Assembly (NCBI RefSeq): GCF_020283565.1
Contig: NC_060059.1
Location: 43,484,215-43,548,214, forward strand
DNA length: 64,000 nt
DNA from: Trifolium pratense
Lineage: Eukaryota > Streptophyta > Magnoliopsida > Fabales > Fabaceae
Direction: 5' to 3'
Positions 1-12,277 of this stretch are shown here, in pieces; within the stretch, counting starts at the first letter, position 1, and each line of letters starts with the position of its first letter. The notes beneath the pieces are model-generated. The model was not told the DNA's origin, ran no database searches, and saw only the letters and a list, made by a program, of their open reading frames with translations. The translations under genes were made by a program, and so were the position numbers.

Positions 1-427
1 ATAGAGTGGAAAGAGTTTGGGAATGGAGGAATCGACATCCTCCCCTCTTTCGAATCACTCACGAATATGTAATCTAACTCTCGTACCTTAGCTCGACGAA
101 TCCACAAGCTTGCTCTTCTCTTTCTCTCCCACGAGCTCCTCTCTTTCTCATGAGCTCCTCCTCTTGCTCTTTCTCAAGAATTGCAACTTATGAGACTATT
201 CATGGTTGACTTGGCTACTTATAGCTCTCTCTATTCTCATGGATCAAAGCCCAATTGGTTAAGCCCAATAACCACTTACACGCCCCAAGGCCCAATCAAC
301 ATAACTTCTCGCTCATTAACTTACGTTCGCGCTAAATGATTATTTGCCGCTTAATAATTTAATTATAAATCACGCCCTCGCGTAATAAAATAATTAAATA
401 ACGAATACTAAATTTTGGGTCGTTACA
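1..427 (-). mobile_element. Partial LTR of a further LTR retrotransposon, nested in the Athila pol gene
   Basis: Read on the minus strand, the sequence from 427 downward begins TGTAACGACCCAAAATTTAG, a typical start for plant Ty3-type LTRs. It carries a TATA-like CTATAAGTAG near 217-226. The Athila reading frame stops making sense exactly here: conserved pol residues end at a HDGHI motif, and the next two codons (Leu, stop) come from this LTR. The expected 5-bp target duplication is 428-432 (gtatg), but its partner lies outside the window. Only the 5' end of the LTR is visible, so the lineage is unproven. Confidence 0.75.
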
Positions 428-3400
428 GTATGTGCCCGTCATGCCATTTTTTAGTTCTTTCTTTATAAATCTTGGCATTTTCGTAAGCATCTAGCCTAAG
501 TTCATCTAGCTCGTTTAGTTCTAGCATTCTTTTTGCTCCGGCAGCCTGATAGTCCGTGTTAAGATTTTTAATTGCCCAATAGGCTCTATGTTCTAATTCT
601 ACCGGCAAATGGCAAGATTTTCCGTAGATGAGTTTAAATGGAGTTGTCCCTATGGGTGTTTTATAGGCGGTTCGATATGCCCAAAGTGCATCATCCAGTT
701 TGGTGGCCCAATCCTTTCTAGAAGTGGATACGGTTTTTTCTAGGATTGTTTTGATTTCTCTATTAGAGATTTCTACTTGGCCACTTGTTTGTGGGTGATA
801 TGGGGTTGCAATTCTATGTCTCACTCCATATTTTTTTAATAGGTTTTCTAACTGTTTGGATATAAAGTGAGAGCCGCCGTCGCTTATGACTAACCGGGGG
901 ACTCCAAATCTAGGGAAAATAATTTTCTTAAACAACTTAACGACTACTCGTGTATCATTAGTGGGAGAGGCGATTGCCTCTATCCATTTTGACACGTAAT
1001 CTACTGCTACGAGTATGAACTTGTTACCTGATGAGGATGGAAAGGGTCCCATAAAATCTATACCCCAAACGTCGAAGATTTCTACTTCAAGGATGTTTGT
1101 GAGTGGCATTTCGTTTCTTCTTGAGATGTTTCTCGTACGCTGACATTGGTCGCATTTTGCAATAAACGCGTGAACATCTCTAAAAAGGTTAGGCCAATAG
1201 AGACCGGCTTGTAGGATTTTATAAGCGGTTTTAGAAGTGCTTGCATGCCCTCCATAAGGTGAGGCGTGACAATGGGTAATGACACTCTCCATTTCTTCTT
1301 CCGGGACGCATCGACGAAAAATTCCGTCGGCGCCTCTTTTAAATAAAAGGGGCTCGTCCCAATAAAATTGTTTAACATCATGGAAAAATTTCTTCTTTTG
1401 TTGATAAGATAATTCATGTGGCATTATTCCGGCAGCTATGTAGTTAACATAATCAGCGTACCAGGGGGCTGTAGTTTGGACAAGAATGGTTTCTATTTTC
1501 TCATCGCGAGCTTTTTCTTTGTTGGAGGAAAAATCTAATTGGGCGATCAGTCTATCACAAGGGAAGTCATCGTTAATTGGGATATGTTCTTCCCTAATAT
1601 CCTCTATTCTAGACAGGTGGTCTGCTACCGTATTTTCTATGCCTTTCTTGTCTTTGATTTCTAGGTCGAACTCTTGTAGCAGCAGTATCCATCTTAGAAG
1701 TCTTGGTTTTGCATCTTTCTTACTCATAAGATATCGGATTGCTGCGTGATCGGTGTAAATGATGATTTTAGATCCTACCAAATATGAGCGGAATTTGTCG
1801 ATTGCAAATACGACAGCTAAGAGTTCTTTTTCGGTGGTAGCATAGTTTAGTTGTGCCGCGTCTAGAGTTCTACTTGCATAGTAGATAGCGTGTAGCTTTT
1901 TATCCTTTCTTTGTCCTAGAACGGCTCCTACGGCGTAATCGCTGGCGTCACACATAATCTCGAATGGTTCACTCCAATCAGGAGGTTGCATTATAGGTGC
2001 GGAAATCAAGGCTTGCTTGAGGTGTTGGAATGCTTCCATACATTTGTCGTTGAAGATGAATTCGGCGTCTTTCATTAAAAGGCCTGTTAAGGGTTTAGTT
2101 ATTTTAGAGAAGTCTTTTATGAATCTACGATAAAAACCTGCGTGTCCTAAAAAACTTCTTATGTCCCTAATGGTTTTTGGAGGTTGAAGGTTTTCTATTA
2201 CTTCAATTTTAGCTTTGTCCACTTCTATTCCTCTATTAGAAACTATATGTCCTAAGACTAGTCCTTCACGAACCATGAAATGACATTTCTCCCAATTGAG
2301 TACTAGGTTGACTTTAACACATCTTTGTAATACCAATTCTAAATTAGCGAGACATCCTTCAAAACTTTCCCCATACACAGAAAAATCATCCATGAATACT
2401 TCCATGATATTGTTTATAAAATCTGCGAATATCGCCATCATACATCGTTGGAAGGTTGCAGGGGCGTTACATAATCCAAAAGGCATACGTCTATAGGCAA
2501 AGGTACCTACAGGGCATGTGAAGGTGGTCTTTTCTTGGTCGTCGGGGTGTATCGGGATTTGGAAAAATCCAGAGTATCCGTCTAAATAACAAAAATAGGA
2601 GTGTTTAGCTAGACGCTCGAGCATTTGGTCAATGAACGGTAAAGGAAAATGATCTTTCCGAGTGGCTTTGTTTAATTTTCTATAGTCGATACACATTCTA
2701 TATCCTGATTCCACTCGCTTAGGTACAGATTCTCCCTTCTCGTTTTTGACAACTGTTAGTCCTCCCTTCTTTGGTACTACATGAACAGGGCTGACCCGCT
2801 TGCTATCAGATATTTGATATATTATGCCTGCGTCTAAGAGTTTCAGCACTTCTTTCTTAACTACTTCGCTTAAGATAGGGTTTATCCTTCTTTGGTGTTC
2901 TCTCGAAGCCTTTGCATCTTCCTCTAATAAGATTCGGTGCATGCACACAGAGGGACTAATTCCCTTTAAGTCTGAGATGTTGTAACCTAAGGCAGAAGGA
3001 TATTTTCTTAAGACATCTAATAATTTTTCTGTTTCTATCGGGCCTAGGTCAGCGTTCACTATGACTGGGCGACTCAGATTTTCGTCTAGATATTCGTACC
3101 TAAGGTTCTTGGGTAGCGGTTTGAGTTCTAGCGAAGATTGTTTAGGTTCCGGCGTGAGATTGGGTTCGAATGGAGGTTCCTCTCTCAAGTTATCTTCTAC
3201 ACTAAGTTTTAATGAAGCTTGGCCTTCATCTATAGGAGGTTCTAGAATTTCTATTTCTTGAGGTAGTTCTTTCTCTATTTCCTTAACACACTCATCAATT
3301 ATGTCTATGGCATAGCAAGTGTCTTCGACAGCTGGTGTTTGCATGAATTTAGAAAGAATAAATTCAATTTTCTCTTCGCCTACTTCTAATGTAAGTTTTC

Positions 3401-5540
3401 CTCGCTTAACGTCTATTATTGCTCCTGCAGTGGCTAGGAATGGTCTTCCTAAAAGGATTGGAATACATGAATCTTCTGTAATGTCCATTACTACAAAGTC
3501 GGTAGGGATATAGAGTTGGCCAATTTTTACTGGAATATTTTCTAGGATACCTACAGGGTATTTAACTGAACGGTCTGCTAGTTGAAGAGATATCCTAGTA
3601 GGTTTTAGATCACTCAATTTTAACTTTTTGCTGATTGAGAGGGGCATGAGACTAACACTTGCTCCTAAGTCGCATAGTGCCTTGTCTATTACGTAGTTGC
3701 CTATTACGCAGGGAATTGAAAAACTTCCTGGGTCCTTAAGTTTAGGTGGCATTTTGTTTTGGAATATGGCACTGCATTCTTCGGTAAGTGCGACTGTACT
3801 ATCCTCATCTAATTTTCTTTTGTTTGACAGAATTTCTTTAAGAAATTTTGAGTATGTTGGCATTTGTGTTATTGCTTCTGAGAAAGGTATGGTTATGTTT
3901 AGTTGCTTCAGAAGTTCTACAAATTTCTTAAAATGTCCCTCAGTTTTAGTCTTAGCTAATCTTTGAGGAAAAGGGATAGGTGTTTTGTAAACAGGTGGTG
4001 CAGCAGGCGTAAGCTTTTTGGTTGTCCCCTCCTTATCTCCTAATTGGGGATTTTCGGATTCTTTCTCAGGCTCTTTTGGTGGTTCACTACTCTCGGCTTC
4101 CTTGTTGGTTATCTTAGCGCTTTCTGAGTTTTTTACTCCAGAATCAGGTGGTCCTTGCAACTCCTTTCCACTTCTTGTGATTATAGCATGTATGGCATTC
4201 GCATGCCCTTTTGGGTTAGGCTCGGGTTGTCCTGGAAATGTGCCAGCTGGGGCGGCAATAGTTGCTTGTTGTTGTGCCACCTGGGAAATCTGTGTTTCTA
4301 GCATTTTGTTATGGGTGGCTAGGGCATCAACCTTAGTTGCTAATTGTTTTACCAATTCATTAGTGTGAATGTTTTGGTTTAAGAATTTTTCCATCATAAT
4401 ATCGAAGTTAGACTTCCTTGGTGGATAAGGTGCGGCTGGTTGTGCTCCTTGCTTTTGGTAACCTGGAGGTGCTTGAGTAGGATTGAGTGTATTATTGTTC
4501 CTATAAGATAAGTTAGGATGGTTCTTATAGCCAGGATTATAGTTATTGGACAGAGCGGCATAGTGCACTTGGTCGAGTCCGGCTAATATAGAACAATCTG
4601 ATGGTACGTGACCAGGGATTCCACACACTTCGCAATTTGGTTGGATTGCAGCTACGGTGGATGTGGTTGGCAGGGTTAAACTCTCCAACTTTTGAGTAAG
4701 GGCTTCCACTTTGGCGTTGACATGGTCTATGCCACTTACTTCGTATATACCGCCTTTTGTTTGGGATTTTTCTATAGCAGCGCGTTCGCTTCCCCATTGA
4801 TAATGGTTTTGGGCCATGTTTTCTATAAGCTGGGTGACTTCTTGGTATGGTTTATCCATCAGTGCTCCACCGGCGGCTGCATCTATGGTTAGTCTTGTGT
4901 TATAAAGCAGCCCATTATAGAAGGTATGGATTATGAGCCATTGTTCTAGACCGTGGTGTGGACAGAGTCTCATCATATCCTTGTATCTTTCCCATGCTTC
5001 GAAAAGTGATTCTCCTTCTTTTTGCCTAAATCCGTTGATTTGGGCTCTTAGCATAGCTGTCTTACTTGGCGGGAAATATCTGGCCAAGAATTGTTTCTTC
5101 AATTCGTTCCATGTAGTGATGGAGTTCGAAGGTAGAGCTTGGAGCCAAGCTCTAGCTCTGTCTCTTAAAGAGAACGGGAAAAGACGGAGTCGTACTGCTT
5201 CGGGTTCGACACCATTGGCTTTGATCGTGTCTGCGTACTGCACAAACACTGATAAATGGAGGTTAGGATCCTCCGTAGGGGAACCAGAGAACTGGTTTTG
5301 TTGCACGATTTGCAACAAAGCGGGTTTCAACTCGAAGTTTCTTGCTTCGATGTTAGGGGGCGCGATGCTCGAATGCGGTTCTTCTTCGGAAGGAACGGCG
5401 TAGTCCCTAAGAGGACGTGCGTTGTTAGCCATGGGTAAGAGGTTTTGAAGTTCGCGGATTCGACGTTTAAAATGAATAAAACGTTCTATTTCGGGTATAG
5501 GTTGTTGTAATGGTTCCTCGGAGTTACGAGTATTGGGCAT
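423..5540 (-). CDS. Athila-type gag-pol polyprotein, 3' end cut by an insertion
   Basis: This is a single open frame of 1,705 codons without internal stops. In order it holds a gag domain (about residues 100-250, with [18 protein letters not shown]), a cysteine/histidine cluster ([14 protein letters not shown], near 305), an aspartic protease (near 630, [11 protein letters not shown]), reverse transcriptase (about 900-1,100, catalytic FMDDFSVYG), RNase H (about 1,180-1,310, starting [14 protein letters not shown]) and integrase. The integrase has an HHCC zinc finger (H...H...CDQCQ) and a DDE core ([17 protein letters not shown] and the later HPQTSGQVE). The start follows the tRNA-Asp primer site by 70 bases. 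The last two codons and the stop derive from the LTR inserted at 427, so the integrase C-terminus and anything beyond it are lost from this reading frame. It would act in cytoplasmic particles, with integrase working in the nucleus. Confidence 0.9.
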   Translation of the reverse strand: MPNTRNSEEPLQQPIPEIERFIHFKRRIRELQNLLPMANNARPLRDYAVPSEEEPHSSIAPPNIEARNFELKPALLQIVQQNQFSGSPTEDPNLHLSVFVQYADTIKANGVEPEAVRLRLFPFSLRDRARAWLQALPSNSITTWNELKKQFLARYFPPSKTAMLRAQINGFRQKEGESLFEAWERYKDMMRLCPHHGLEQWLIIHTFYNGLLYNTRLTIDAAAGGALMDKPYQEVTQLIENMAQNHYQWGSERAAIEKSQTKGGIYEVSGIDHVNAKVEALTQKLESLTLPTTSTVAAIQPNCEVCGIPGHVPSDCSILAGLDQVHYAALSNNYNPGYKNHPNLSYRNNNTLNPTQAPPGYQKQGAQPAAPYPPRKSNFDIMMEKFLNQNIHTNELVKQLATKVDALATHNKMLETQISQVAQQQATIAAPAGTFPGQPEPNPKGHANAIHAIITRSGKELQGPPDSGVKNSESAKITNKEAESSEPPKEPEKESENPQLGDKEGTTKKLTPAAPPVYKTPIPFPQRLAKTKTEGHFKKFVELLKQLNITIPFSEAITQMPTYSKFLKEILSNKRKLDEDSTVALTEECSAIFQNKMPPKLKDPGSFSIPCVIGNYVIDKALCDLGASVSLMPLSISKKLKLSDLKPTRISLQLADRSVKYPVGILENIPVKIGQLYIPTDFVVMDITEDSCIPILLGRPFLATAGAIIDVKRGKLTLEVGEEKIEFILSKFMQTPAVEDTCYAIDIIDECVKEIEKELPQEIEILEPPIDEGQASLKLSVEDNLREEPPFEPNLTPEPKQSSLELKPLPKNLRYEYLDENLSRPVIVNADLGPIETEKLLDVLRKYPSALGYNISDLKGISPSVCMHRILLEEDAKASREHQRRINPILSEVVKKEVLKLLDAGIIYQISDSKRVSPVHVVPKKGGLTVVKNEKGESVPKRVESGYRMCIDYRKLNKATRKDHFPLPFIDQMLERLAKHSYFCYLDGYSGFFQIPIHPDDQEKTTFTCPVGTFAYRRMPFGLCNAPATFQRCMMAIFADFINNIMEVFMDDFSVYGESFEGCLANLELVLQRCVKVNLVLNWEKCHFMVREGLVLGHIVSNRGIEVDKAKIEVIENLQPPKTIRDIRSFLGHAGFYRRFIKDFSKITKPLTGLLMKDAEFIFNDKCMEAFQHLKQALISAPIMQPPDWSEPFEIMCDASDYAVGAVLGQRKDKKLHAIYYASRTLDAAQLNYATTEKELLAVVFAIDKFRSYLVGSKIIIYTDHAAIRYLMSKKDAKPRLLRWILLLQEFDLEIKDKKGIENTVADHLSRIEDIREEHIPINDDFPCDRLIAQLDFSSNKEKARDEKIETILVQTTAPWYADYVNYIAAGIMPHELSYQQKKKFFHDVKQFYWDEPLLFKRGADGIFRRCVPEEEMESVITHCHASPYGGHASTSKTAYKILQAGLYWPNLFRDVHAFIAKCDQCQRTRNISRRNEMPLTNILEVEIFDVWGIDFMGPFPSSSGNKFILVAVDYVSKWIEAIASPTNDTRVVVKLFKKIIFPRFGVPRLVISDGGSHFISKQLENLLKKYGVRHRIATPYHPQTSGQVEISNREIKTILEKTVSTSRKDWATKLDDALWAYRTAYKTPIGTTPFKLIYGKSCHLPVELEHRAYWAIKNLNTDYQAAGAKRMLELNELDELRLDAYENAKIYKERTKKWHDGHIL

Positions 5541-5610
5541 ACAACCTAAGAAAAAGGGTTGCCGTAATCGTCACAAATTAAAAACTAATTAGCGAAAATT
5601 GACTAAATTA

Positions 5611-5629
5611 GTCCCCGGCAACGGCGCCA
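5611..5629 (-). other. Primer-binding site of the Athila element (tRNA-Asp)
   Basis: The plus strand reads gtccccggcaacggcgcca, the 3' end of a plant tRNA-Asp including CCA, so the minus strand is complementary to the tRNA. It lies 6 bases inside the LTR edge, as expected for first-strand priming. Confidence 0.9.
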
Positions 5630-5635
5630 AAAACT

Positions 5636-7399
5636 TGATGGTATAACTCTGCAAGTGCACAGGTATATCGTGTAGTTATAAAAGATTATCGATCCCACAG
5701 GGACAATTTGTTAATATTTCGCTTATGTTTTTAATATATCGTAAGGTTAAGGCTAGATGTTAATTAAAGAAGGCGTTTTAGATAATTAAATTAACTGTGT
5801 TGAATAAAATATTATTAAACTAACCGGAATGTAAATTAAGTTGCTTCAATGGATTCGGTAATTAAACTGTGTTTTGAAATAATGTTACCTTTTTAATAAA
5901 CTGAAATTGATTAAAAGATACGCGTCTCACACTCTCGCGCTATTGAGTAATATCGTATAGTTATAAAATAAATGTTTCACTTTCGCTCTCGCACTTACTT
6001 ATAAAAAATACTTTTTGAAAATCAATTCAATTTAATTAAAAAGATCTAGTTTTCTCAAAACGATATTAGTTTAAAAATATAGTCTCACGCCGTCGCGCTA
6101 TTGAACTAATACTATATTATATAAATGAATGCTTTACTCTCGCTCTCACATTTATTTATAAAATACTTTTTGAAAACTAATATAGTTTAATTAATTTTAA
6201 AGAGCTGTCGCGATGTTTAAAATCAATATTCAGTTTTTACTATCCGGTACAAATCTCACACTGTCGCGCTATTAATCTATACCTTAGTTAATTTTCACTC
6301 TCGTGCAAAATCTTTAATTTAACTATTAAAAACTGAACAGAAAACTAGATTAAAAACGTAAGTCACTGATTAATTAGCAAATCCAGATTAGCTTCCTAAT
6401 TCACATTCCAGTTAAATAGATTTAGCTGCGCATGATTTTATTTGACAAGATACTGATTAAATAATTCTTAGTTAAACGAAACATTTAAACAGAGTAACCG
6501 TAAATCAAACAGAGCATACGAATATCAAACTGGAATATAATAATATTGAAACTGAATAAAATAAAAGTACTGTTATTGAAACTTACAAATACAGGTACAC
6601 CGGAACAAAGGAAATCAAAGACACTGATTGAAACTGGAACTGGAAGTGTAAGCAGCAACACCACACCTTTTTGCTCCGTAAACTAAAACACTTAATAACT
6701 AAAATTTTAAACTGAATTTTTTTCTTTTAAGTCTGCGTAGAATAATGTGTGAAAAACACTGACTGGTGTTCTCTATTTATAGTCTTTATGAGATACAAAT
6801 TTCTCCTTCGAATCCGTTGTTCCGTTATAAGAAACGTGCATATCTTAGTTGCTTCCACCGAAATCTGAGGAACGCCGAAATCTGAGGAGCAGTTGAGTTG
6901 AGGATAAAGCCGTGTGAAACGTGCCCGTGAAAGTAGGAAGGAAACACTACGTGGCGGGTACTACAAAGCACATGGCGGGCGCCATGTGTGCAAAGCCTGT
7001 GGCGGGTGCCACAAGGCACATGGCCGGCGCCATGTGTGCAAAGCCTGTGGCGGGTGCCACAAGGCACATGGCCGACGCCATGTCTTATGTGTGTGGCGAG
7101 TGCCACAAGCATGGCCAACGCCATGTGTTGTTGTGTGGACCACATGTGCCTGGCACATGCCAAGTGCTTGTGGGCTAGCTTTGTTCGTCCAATTTCTTTT
7201 TGGGCCTCTCTTCCATCTGATCCAATGTCTTTTTGATCCACTTTGACATTAATTTTGTGACTTTTTTTTTATTTCGAGAAGTTCCGGAAATACCTGTAAT
7301 ACACAATAAAAATGATAATAATACTACTAAAATGCAAAGAAAATAATAAAATATTAAACTAATATTATAAAATAAATACTATATTTTTCAGTGTTATCA
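5636..7399 (-). repeat. 5' LTR of the Athila element (1,764 bp)
   Basis: On the minus strand the LTR starts TGATAACACTGAAAAATATAG (7,399 downward; first 20 bases count) and ends at TTATACCATCA next to the primer site, so TGAT/ATCA form short inverted ends. A TATA box CTATAAATAG (minus strand) lies at 6,773-6,782, which puts the transcription start near 6,740-6,750. The part after the start site holds diverged repeats with the motif 'tctcgcgctatt' (about 5,925-6,300). The U3 part holds 48-bp tandem repeats. The only other LTR would lie left of the window. Confidence 0.85.
6949..7130. repeat. 48-bp tandem repeat in the Athila LTR
   Basis: The motif starting cacatggc recurs at 6,969, 7,017 and 7,065, exactly 48 bp apart, with diverged partial units on both sides. 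Each unit contains short inverted pairs (catggc/gccatg and tggcgggtgcca). Because 48 is a multiple of three, spurious open frames rich in Cys and His run through it on both strands. Confidence 0.9.
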
Positions 7400-8735
7400 G
7401 TTCTTGATTCTCATCATTACTTTGTTCATTCCTTACTTCTTCTTCATCATTAAAGGTGTTGGTATATGATATATCTTCATATTCATCAAACTTGACATGC
7501 ATGCTTTCTTCTAGAGCTTGTGTTTTCAAATTGTATATTCTATAAGCTTTTGAGGTTAGAGAGTAACCTAAGAATATTCCCTTATCTGATTTGGAATCAA
7601 ACTTACCTAAGTTGTCTCTGATATTCAAAATGTAACAATAACATCCAAAAATATGAAAGTAGGAAATATTTGGCTTAATTCCTTTCCAAAGTTCATAGGG
7701 TGTCTTATTCAAAATTTTTCTTATGGTAACCCTGTTCAAGATGTAGCAAGAAGTATTGATGGCTTCAGCCCAAAAATATTTTTCAACATTTGACTCATTA
7801 ATCATAGTTCTTGCCATCTCTTGTAAAGTTCTATTTTTCCTTTCAACAACTCCATTTTGTTGAGGAGTTCTTGGACAAGAAAAATTATGAGATATACCAT
7901 TATTGTTTAGGAATGATTCAAAGTGAGAGTTTTCAAATTCTCCTCCATGATCACTTCTTATAGAGACAATATTGGTACCTTTCTCATTTTGAACTTGTAA
8001 ACAGAATGTTTTAAAAGCTTCAAAAGATTCATCTTTATGTTTTAAAAATAACACCCAAGTGAACCTTGAAAAATCATCAACTATGACAAAACCATAATTT
8101 TTGCCACCAAGACTAGTAGTTTTGACAGGTCCAAATAAATCTATGTGAAGTAGTTCAAGAGGTCTTTTCGTTGAAACAAAATCTTTTGGTTTAAAACTAC
8201 TTTTAACTTGTTTGCCCTTTGCACAAGATTCACACACTTTATCCAGGTCAAAACTAATATCAGGTAAGCCTCTAACTAGATCAAGTTTAGAGAGTTTTGA
8301 CATAGTCTTCATACTTATATGTCCAGCCCTTTTATGCCAAATCCATTTGTCTTTTTCAAGAGAAACAAAGCAGGATTCAGTAGGCAGTTCATCTAAGTAT
8401 ATGACATATACATTCTTTATTCTTGATCCATAGAAAAGAGTTTTGTCAGATTGTTTTATTTCACAAGTATGAGATCTAAAAATAACTTCAAGACCATTGT
8501 CACATAATTGACTAATGCTAATTAAGTTATGTTTAAGTCCTTCTACATAGTGAACATTTTCAATTTTTGCAGAATTATTCTTACCAATAGTACATTTACC
8601 TTTTATACTTGCTTTTTCATTGTTTCCAAAGGTAACTGTTCCTCCTTCCTTCTTGTCAAATGAAAGAAAGCTTTGTCTATCTCCTGTCATATGTCTTGAG
8701 CAACCACTGTCCAAGTACCAAGGCTTTTTCTTCAT
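7400..8735 (-). pseudogene. Element A protease-integrase, truncated by the Athila LTR
   Basis: The frame opens with MKKKPWYLDSGCSRHMTG, which contains the copia protease active site DSGCSRHMTG. The integrase follows: an HHCC finger (HKRAGHISMKTM ... CESCAKGKQ), then the catalytic core with ELLHIDLFGP, SIRSDHGGEFEN and TPQQNGVVERKNRTLQE. The conserved GIFLGYSLTSKAYRIYN block near the C-terminal side is present. After the acidic stretch ending NQELIT, the frame continues for a few codons in Athila LTR sequence and stops at 7,365. Upstream, gag continues in another frame, with the break in an A-rich run near 8,725-8,735. The native pol is therefore frameshifted as well as truncated. Confidence 0.85.
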
Positions 8736-9243
8736 TGCTAGATGACATTCCTGTATTTGAATTTAATAAATTCTTAGGTACCCATAATTTTTTGGGTCCT
8801 TGAAGGTTAGTACTCTTATAAGGCATCTTCTTATATTGATAAGATGATCTCTTATAAGGAGGTTTTGAATAAAAATTTCTTTTTAGATTGTTCTGAGAAT
8901 GTTCTGATCTATAAAGAGATTTCTTTTTAAAACAAAATGGTTCAAGATGTCCATCCTTGTGACAGAATGAGCATTTATATTTTTGAAATCCTTTTTCTTT
9001 ATGAGGAACAAAAACATTTTCAATTAGTTTCTTATTTTGAAAAGGTTTGTATCCCAATCCAGTTCTATTATATGAATTACCTTGTGATCCCAATATATTT
9101 TCAAAAGTTTCTGTGGTGCTGACAAACTTTGTTAAATCTTTTTCAAGTTTAGACACTTTTTGTTTTAAAGTGATATTCTCTTTTTGAATCATAGAACATT
9201 CTTTCATTTTATTATTGTCTCTAAGTTCTTTAATTTTTGATTA
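8677..9243 (-). pseudogene. Element A gag C-terminal part with a second zinc knuckle
   Basis: This frame (176 codons from the ATG at 9,207, open back to about 9,243) has a coiled-coil-like start (KENITLKQKVSKLEKDL), the zinc knuckle CSFCHKDGHLEPFC and a Lys/Tyr-rich basic tail. It joins the upstream gag in a shifted frame near 9,243, where a one-base loss in an A run would explain the change. It overlaps the protease frame by about 58 bases at its other end. It is best read as the middle of one decayed gag-pol gene, not as an independent gene. Confidence 0.75.
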
Positions 9244-10462
9244 TCTGTTTCATTATATCATTATCAGATTTATATTCATCTCTTTCTTTAGTTAACTTAG
9301 TGACTTCATCTCTAAGTTGACCATTTTTAGAATTTAGAATTTGAGAGTCATATAAAAGATTATCAAAGAGATGTTCAGTTTTTTGACAAGATGAACAAGG
9401 ATCTAGAGTTACCTCTTCAATGTTTGCATTTGTCATGAGACATACATTAGCTTCTTGTTCTTCTTCTGCTTCTTGTACTTCATCTAACTCATCCCAGGTT
9501 GCCATCATGGATTTGTAAGGAGAGTTCTTTTGTTTAGGACATTCATTCTTGTAGTGTCCAAATTGGTTGCATCCATAGCATTGTATTTTGCTGATATCTA
9601 CTTCTGGTTTAGATCCATTTCTTCTTGGTGGAAAGTTCTTCTTAATCTGATTTCTTCTCATCATTAGCTTTTGTATCCTTCTGGATAAAAATGCTAACTC
9701 TTCTTCATCATCTTCTTGAAGAAACTTGTTGTCTTCCTCCACTGCTTCTTTGTTCTTAGAACGTTCTTTAGTCTGTGAATCTAATGCAATCATCTTGTTT
9801 TTCATAGGTTTGTCTTCCTGGAGAATGGACTCATGAGCTTTTAAAGATCCAATGAGATCTTCTAATTTAACCTCAGTGAGATCTTTTGACTCTGTGATTG
9901 CTGTTACTATGTGTCTCCAACTCTTTGGTAAACATCTAAGCACTTTTCTTACTCTTTCATGTATAGAGAATTTCTTCCCTAATGAGTTAAGTTCATTTAT
10001 GATAATTGTGAATCTTCCATACATCTGATCAATTGATTCATCTTCCTTCATTTCAAATAGCTCAAATTTTCTAACACCAATGTCAATTCTTGTTTCTTTG
10101 ACACGACTTGTTCCTTCATGGTGAGTTTGGAGTGTTGTCCACATTTCTTTGGCCGTTTTGCATTCCATGATCCTGTCATATTCTTCCCTACACAAAGCAC
10201 TTTTAATAAATAATTGAGCTTTAGTATTTAGAAGTACCCTATCTGCTTCTTGAGTTGTCATTTCATCTTTTGTCTTTGGAGTAGTAGAGTCTTTTACTAA
10301 TGGAGTATAGTCACCAACTTCAATCATTGTCCACATGTGCGTATCTTGTGATCTAAGAAATAGTTCCATCTTGTCTTTCCAATAGTAGTAGTCATCTCCT
10401 TCAAATAGTGGTGGCCTATGAGAAGATCCTCCTTCTGATATAAACTTTGCGCTTTTATTCAT
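9230..10462 (-). pseudogene. Element A gag, N-terminal part
   Basis: The 410-codon frame encodes a Ty1/copia gag. PPLFEGDDYYYWKDKMELF lies near the N-terminus, the UBN2-type gag domain spans about residues 60-220, and the CCHC zinc knuckle CYGCNQFGHYKNEC is near residue 300. The gag protein would form the particle and bind RNA. The ATG at 10,462 lies 59 bases from the primer site. The frame ends after IIKN at a stop created by a frame change near 9,243; related gag genes run on into the second zinc knuckle. Confidence 0.85.
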
Positions 10463-10521
10463 TACTTCCTTCCTGAATCTTTTCCTCTAGCACTTGTTAG
10501 ATGCTCAACCTTAGAGGCAGA

Positions 10522-10533
10522 GCTCTGATGCCA
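10522..10533 (-). other. Primer-binding site of element A (initiator tRNA-Met type)
   Basis: The plus strand reads gctctgatgcca, one mismatch from the 3' end of plant initiator tRNA-Met (gctctgatacca). It lies directly inside the LTR edge. Confidence 0.85.
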
Positions 10534-10535
10534 AT

Positions 10536-12277
10536 TGAAGTAGCAAAGTTTTTCACAAGAAAGGGGGGTTTGAATTGTGAACCTTTAAAAATTGTCCTTT
10601 TAAAAATTAGATATCAAAACATATGTTAGAATGATCTCAGAATAAATAATATAAGTTAGGAGAATGATCTTAGAACGATCTCTGAGCTGCAAGCAAAAAC
10701 AATAAGTGATTTGTGTGTGTTAGTGTTTGCACAAAATTAATATGAGTTTAAGGGAGAGAAGAGACACAATAATTTTATCCTGGTTCACCCCTTAATAGTA
10801 TGGGCTACTCCAGTCCCCACGCTCCTGTGAGATTGTCCACTAAGAGATTCTACCGATCTCAAGATACACTTCTTCTTTGATCTAATCCAAGATCACAATC
10901 TTCCAAGCTTCACTTGCTTGATCTACCTAAGTCTTTCCTAGACTTTATGAGGTGTCACTCAATCAATAGTTACGTATTGACTTGAGCCAATCTTTACAAT
11001 ATTGATAATGGTTTGGATCTTAAAGCTTTCTCACTCAAACTAAGTTGAAAAGCTAGTTACAATAAAATCTCTCTTTGTTCACTCAAAATGGATACTGATC
11101 CTAGTATGATAATTACAAAATATGGAGTGAAAGAGATCTTTAAAGAAGAGCTTAAAACTTGTGTCACAAAGACAAGTAGATTGATTGTTGTAAATTGAAC
11201 TCTTGCTCTTCAATGTTGCCAAAGCCTTCCTTTTATAGTTGAACCTTGAGTCTTCAGTTCCTTGGTCCCAAAGGAAGTTCTCCAACGGCTAGTTGATTCA
11301 AAATAGACAGCTCATGCTGAATTGTTGAGTGGATAAGCTCAAACTGATCTTTCTCAGAACGTTCTCCCTGTTGTTCTTCATATTTTCACTTAAAAGGGCC
11401 AAAATGACAGCTTGCAATGGGCTGTAGATAGTTGTTCATTGCTTCCTCACCAAGTATATCCGTTATAGATCATTTAGGCACGTTTTGGCCAGCTGTAGAT
11501 GAGCTTGCAACTCCAAAAGCAAAGGACAGTCATTCTCAGCATCATTCTGAGATCGTTCTCCAATCTGGGCGATTTTTGCACTTGATCTTCAAATGGAGAA
11601 TGATGCAGACCTGTGGCCAGCTGTAGTGTGAAGGGAATGCAGCTGTGATGTCCTTGCATAACTATTCACTTGTCCTTTCCATGTACTTCCTTTTCTTGAT
11701 TAACAATTAATCTCTTGGAGAATGTTCATTAAATAATGACATTGAAGGTACATGACAACTATGAGTTGAATGTGTGTTGTCTCATCCTTATTGGTCTATG
11801 TAATTCTTGTCCAAATATTCTTGATACACCTGATTAGATGATGCCTTGAGAAATTATCATGTTGCACATGCTTGATCATTAACTTTGTCCAAAGAGGAAA
11901 GTCACTTTCTTTCCAACTTATTCCTTGCCTTAAATGTTCATGAACTGTTGTGATCTTGTGAGTTAAAACCAAGATAAAGTGCTTCTTTGTCTTGTATATG
12001 GTTGACTTAATGAAATAAGTACTTTTGCATTTATTCTTGTTCATGAGAAGAATGTTGCAATTAAACCAGAGATCATTCTCAGACTGATCCTGAAGCTTCT
12101 CTTTTTGCCAAAACATAATGAATATCATTGAGATTAGAAGCTTAATTGTTCCTGACTAATTAAAACACTCAAGAGCACTTGTTAGATAACAATGAGATCA
12201 GAATTACATTTAAAATATAATTAAGATGTTTGTTATCTTTAAAACATCAAATTGGGATTTTGCATTTTGCCTCAACA
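10536..12277 (-). repeat. 5' LTR of copia element A (1,742 bp)
   Basis: On the minus strand it starts TGTTGAGGCAAAATGCAAAA and ends TTGCTACTTCA beside the primer site. A TATA-like box CTATAAAA (minus strand) lies at 11,230-11,237. The overall style, including a G-run near the inner end (10,563-10,569), resembles the LTR of the outer SIRE element. Short open frames inside are not supported as genes. The matching 3' LTR is outside the window. Confidence 0.85.

Larger units (their letters stand above)
428..7399 (-). mobile_element. Athila-type Ty3/gypsy retrotransposon, 5' part (LTR, PBS, gag-pol)
   Basis: The minus-strand order is 5' LTR (7,399-5,636), primer-binding site complementary to tRNA-Asp (5,629-5,611), a 70-base leader, then one long gag-pol frame from 5,540. 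The tRNA-Asp primer, the gag motif PHHGLEQW and the RT active site FMDDFSVYG are typical of the Athila/Calypso lineage. The element is inserted in the integrase gene of copia element A at 7,399/7,400 and is itself interrupted at 427. The env-like region, polypurine tract and 3' LTR are outside the window, so autonomy cannot be judged. Confidence 0.9.
7400..12277 (-). mobile_element. Copia element A (SIRE-like), 5' part; target of the Athila insertion
   Basis: The minus-strand order is 5' LTR (12,277-10,536), primer site related to initiator tRNA-Met, gag, a second zinc knuckle, protease and integrase. The coding sequence stops at 7,400 where the Athila LTR starts. RT, RNase H and the 3' LTR must lie beyond the Athila element, left of the window. 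Element A is inserted in the 3' non-coding part of the outer SIRE element at 12,277/12,278. The 5 bases beyond its edge (atttc, 12,278-12,282) are the expected target duplication. Confidence 0.85.

Noticed and set aside
5611..5629. A tRNA-Asp gene
   Set aside because: Only the 3' 19 bases match, and they sit beside an LTR. It is a primer-binding site.
6825..7246. Open frames rich in Cys and His on both strands
   Set aside because: They are produced by the 48-bp tandem repeat, whose length is a multiple of three. They lie inside the Athila LTR and show no coding pattern.
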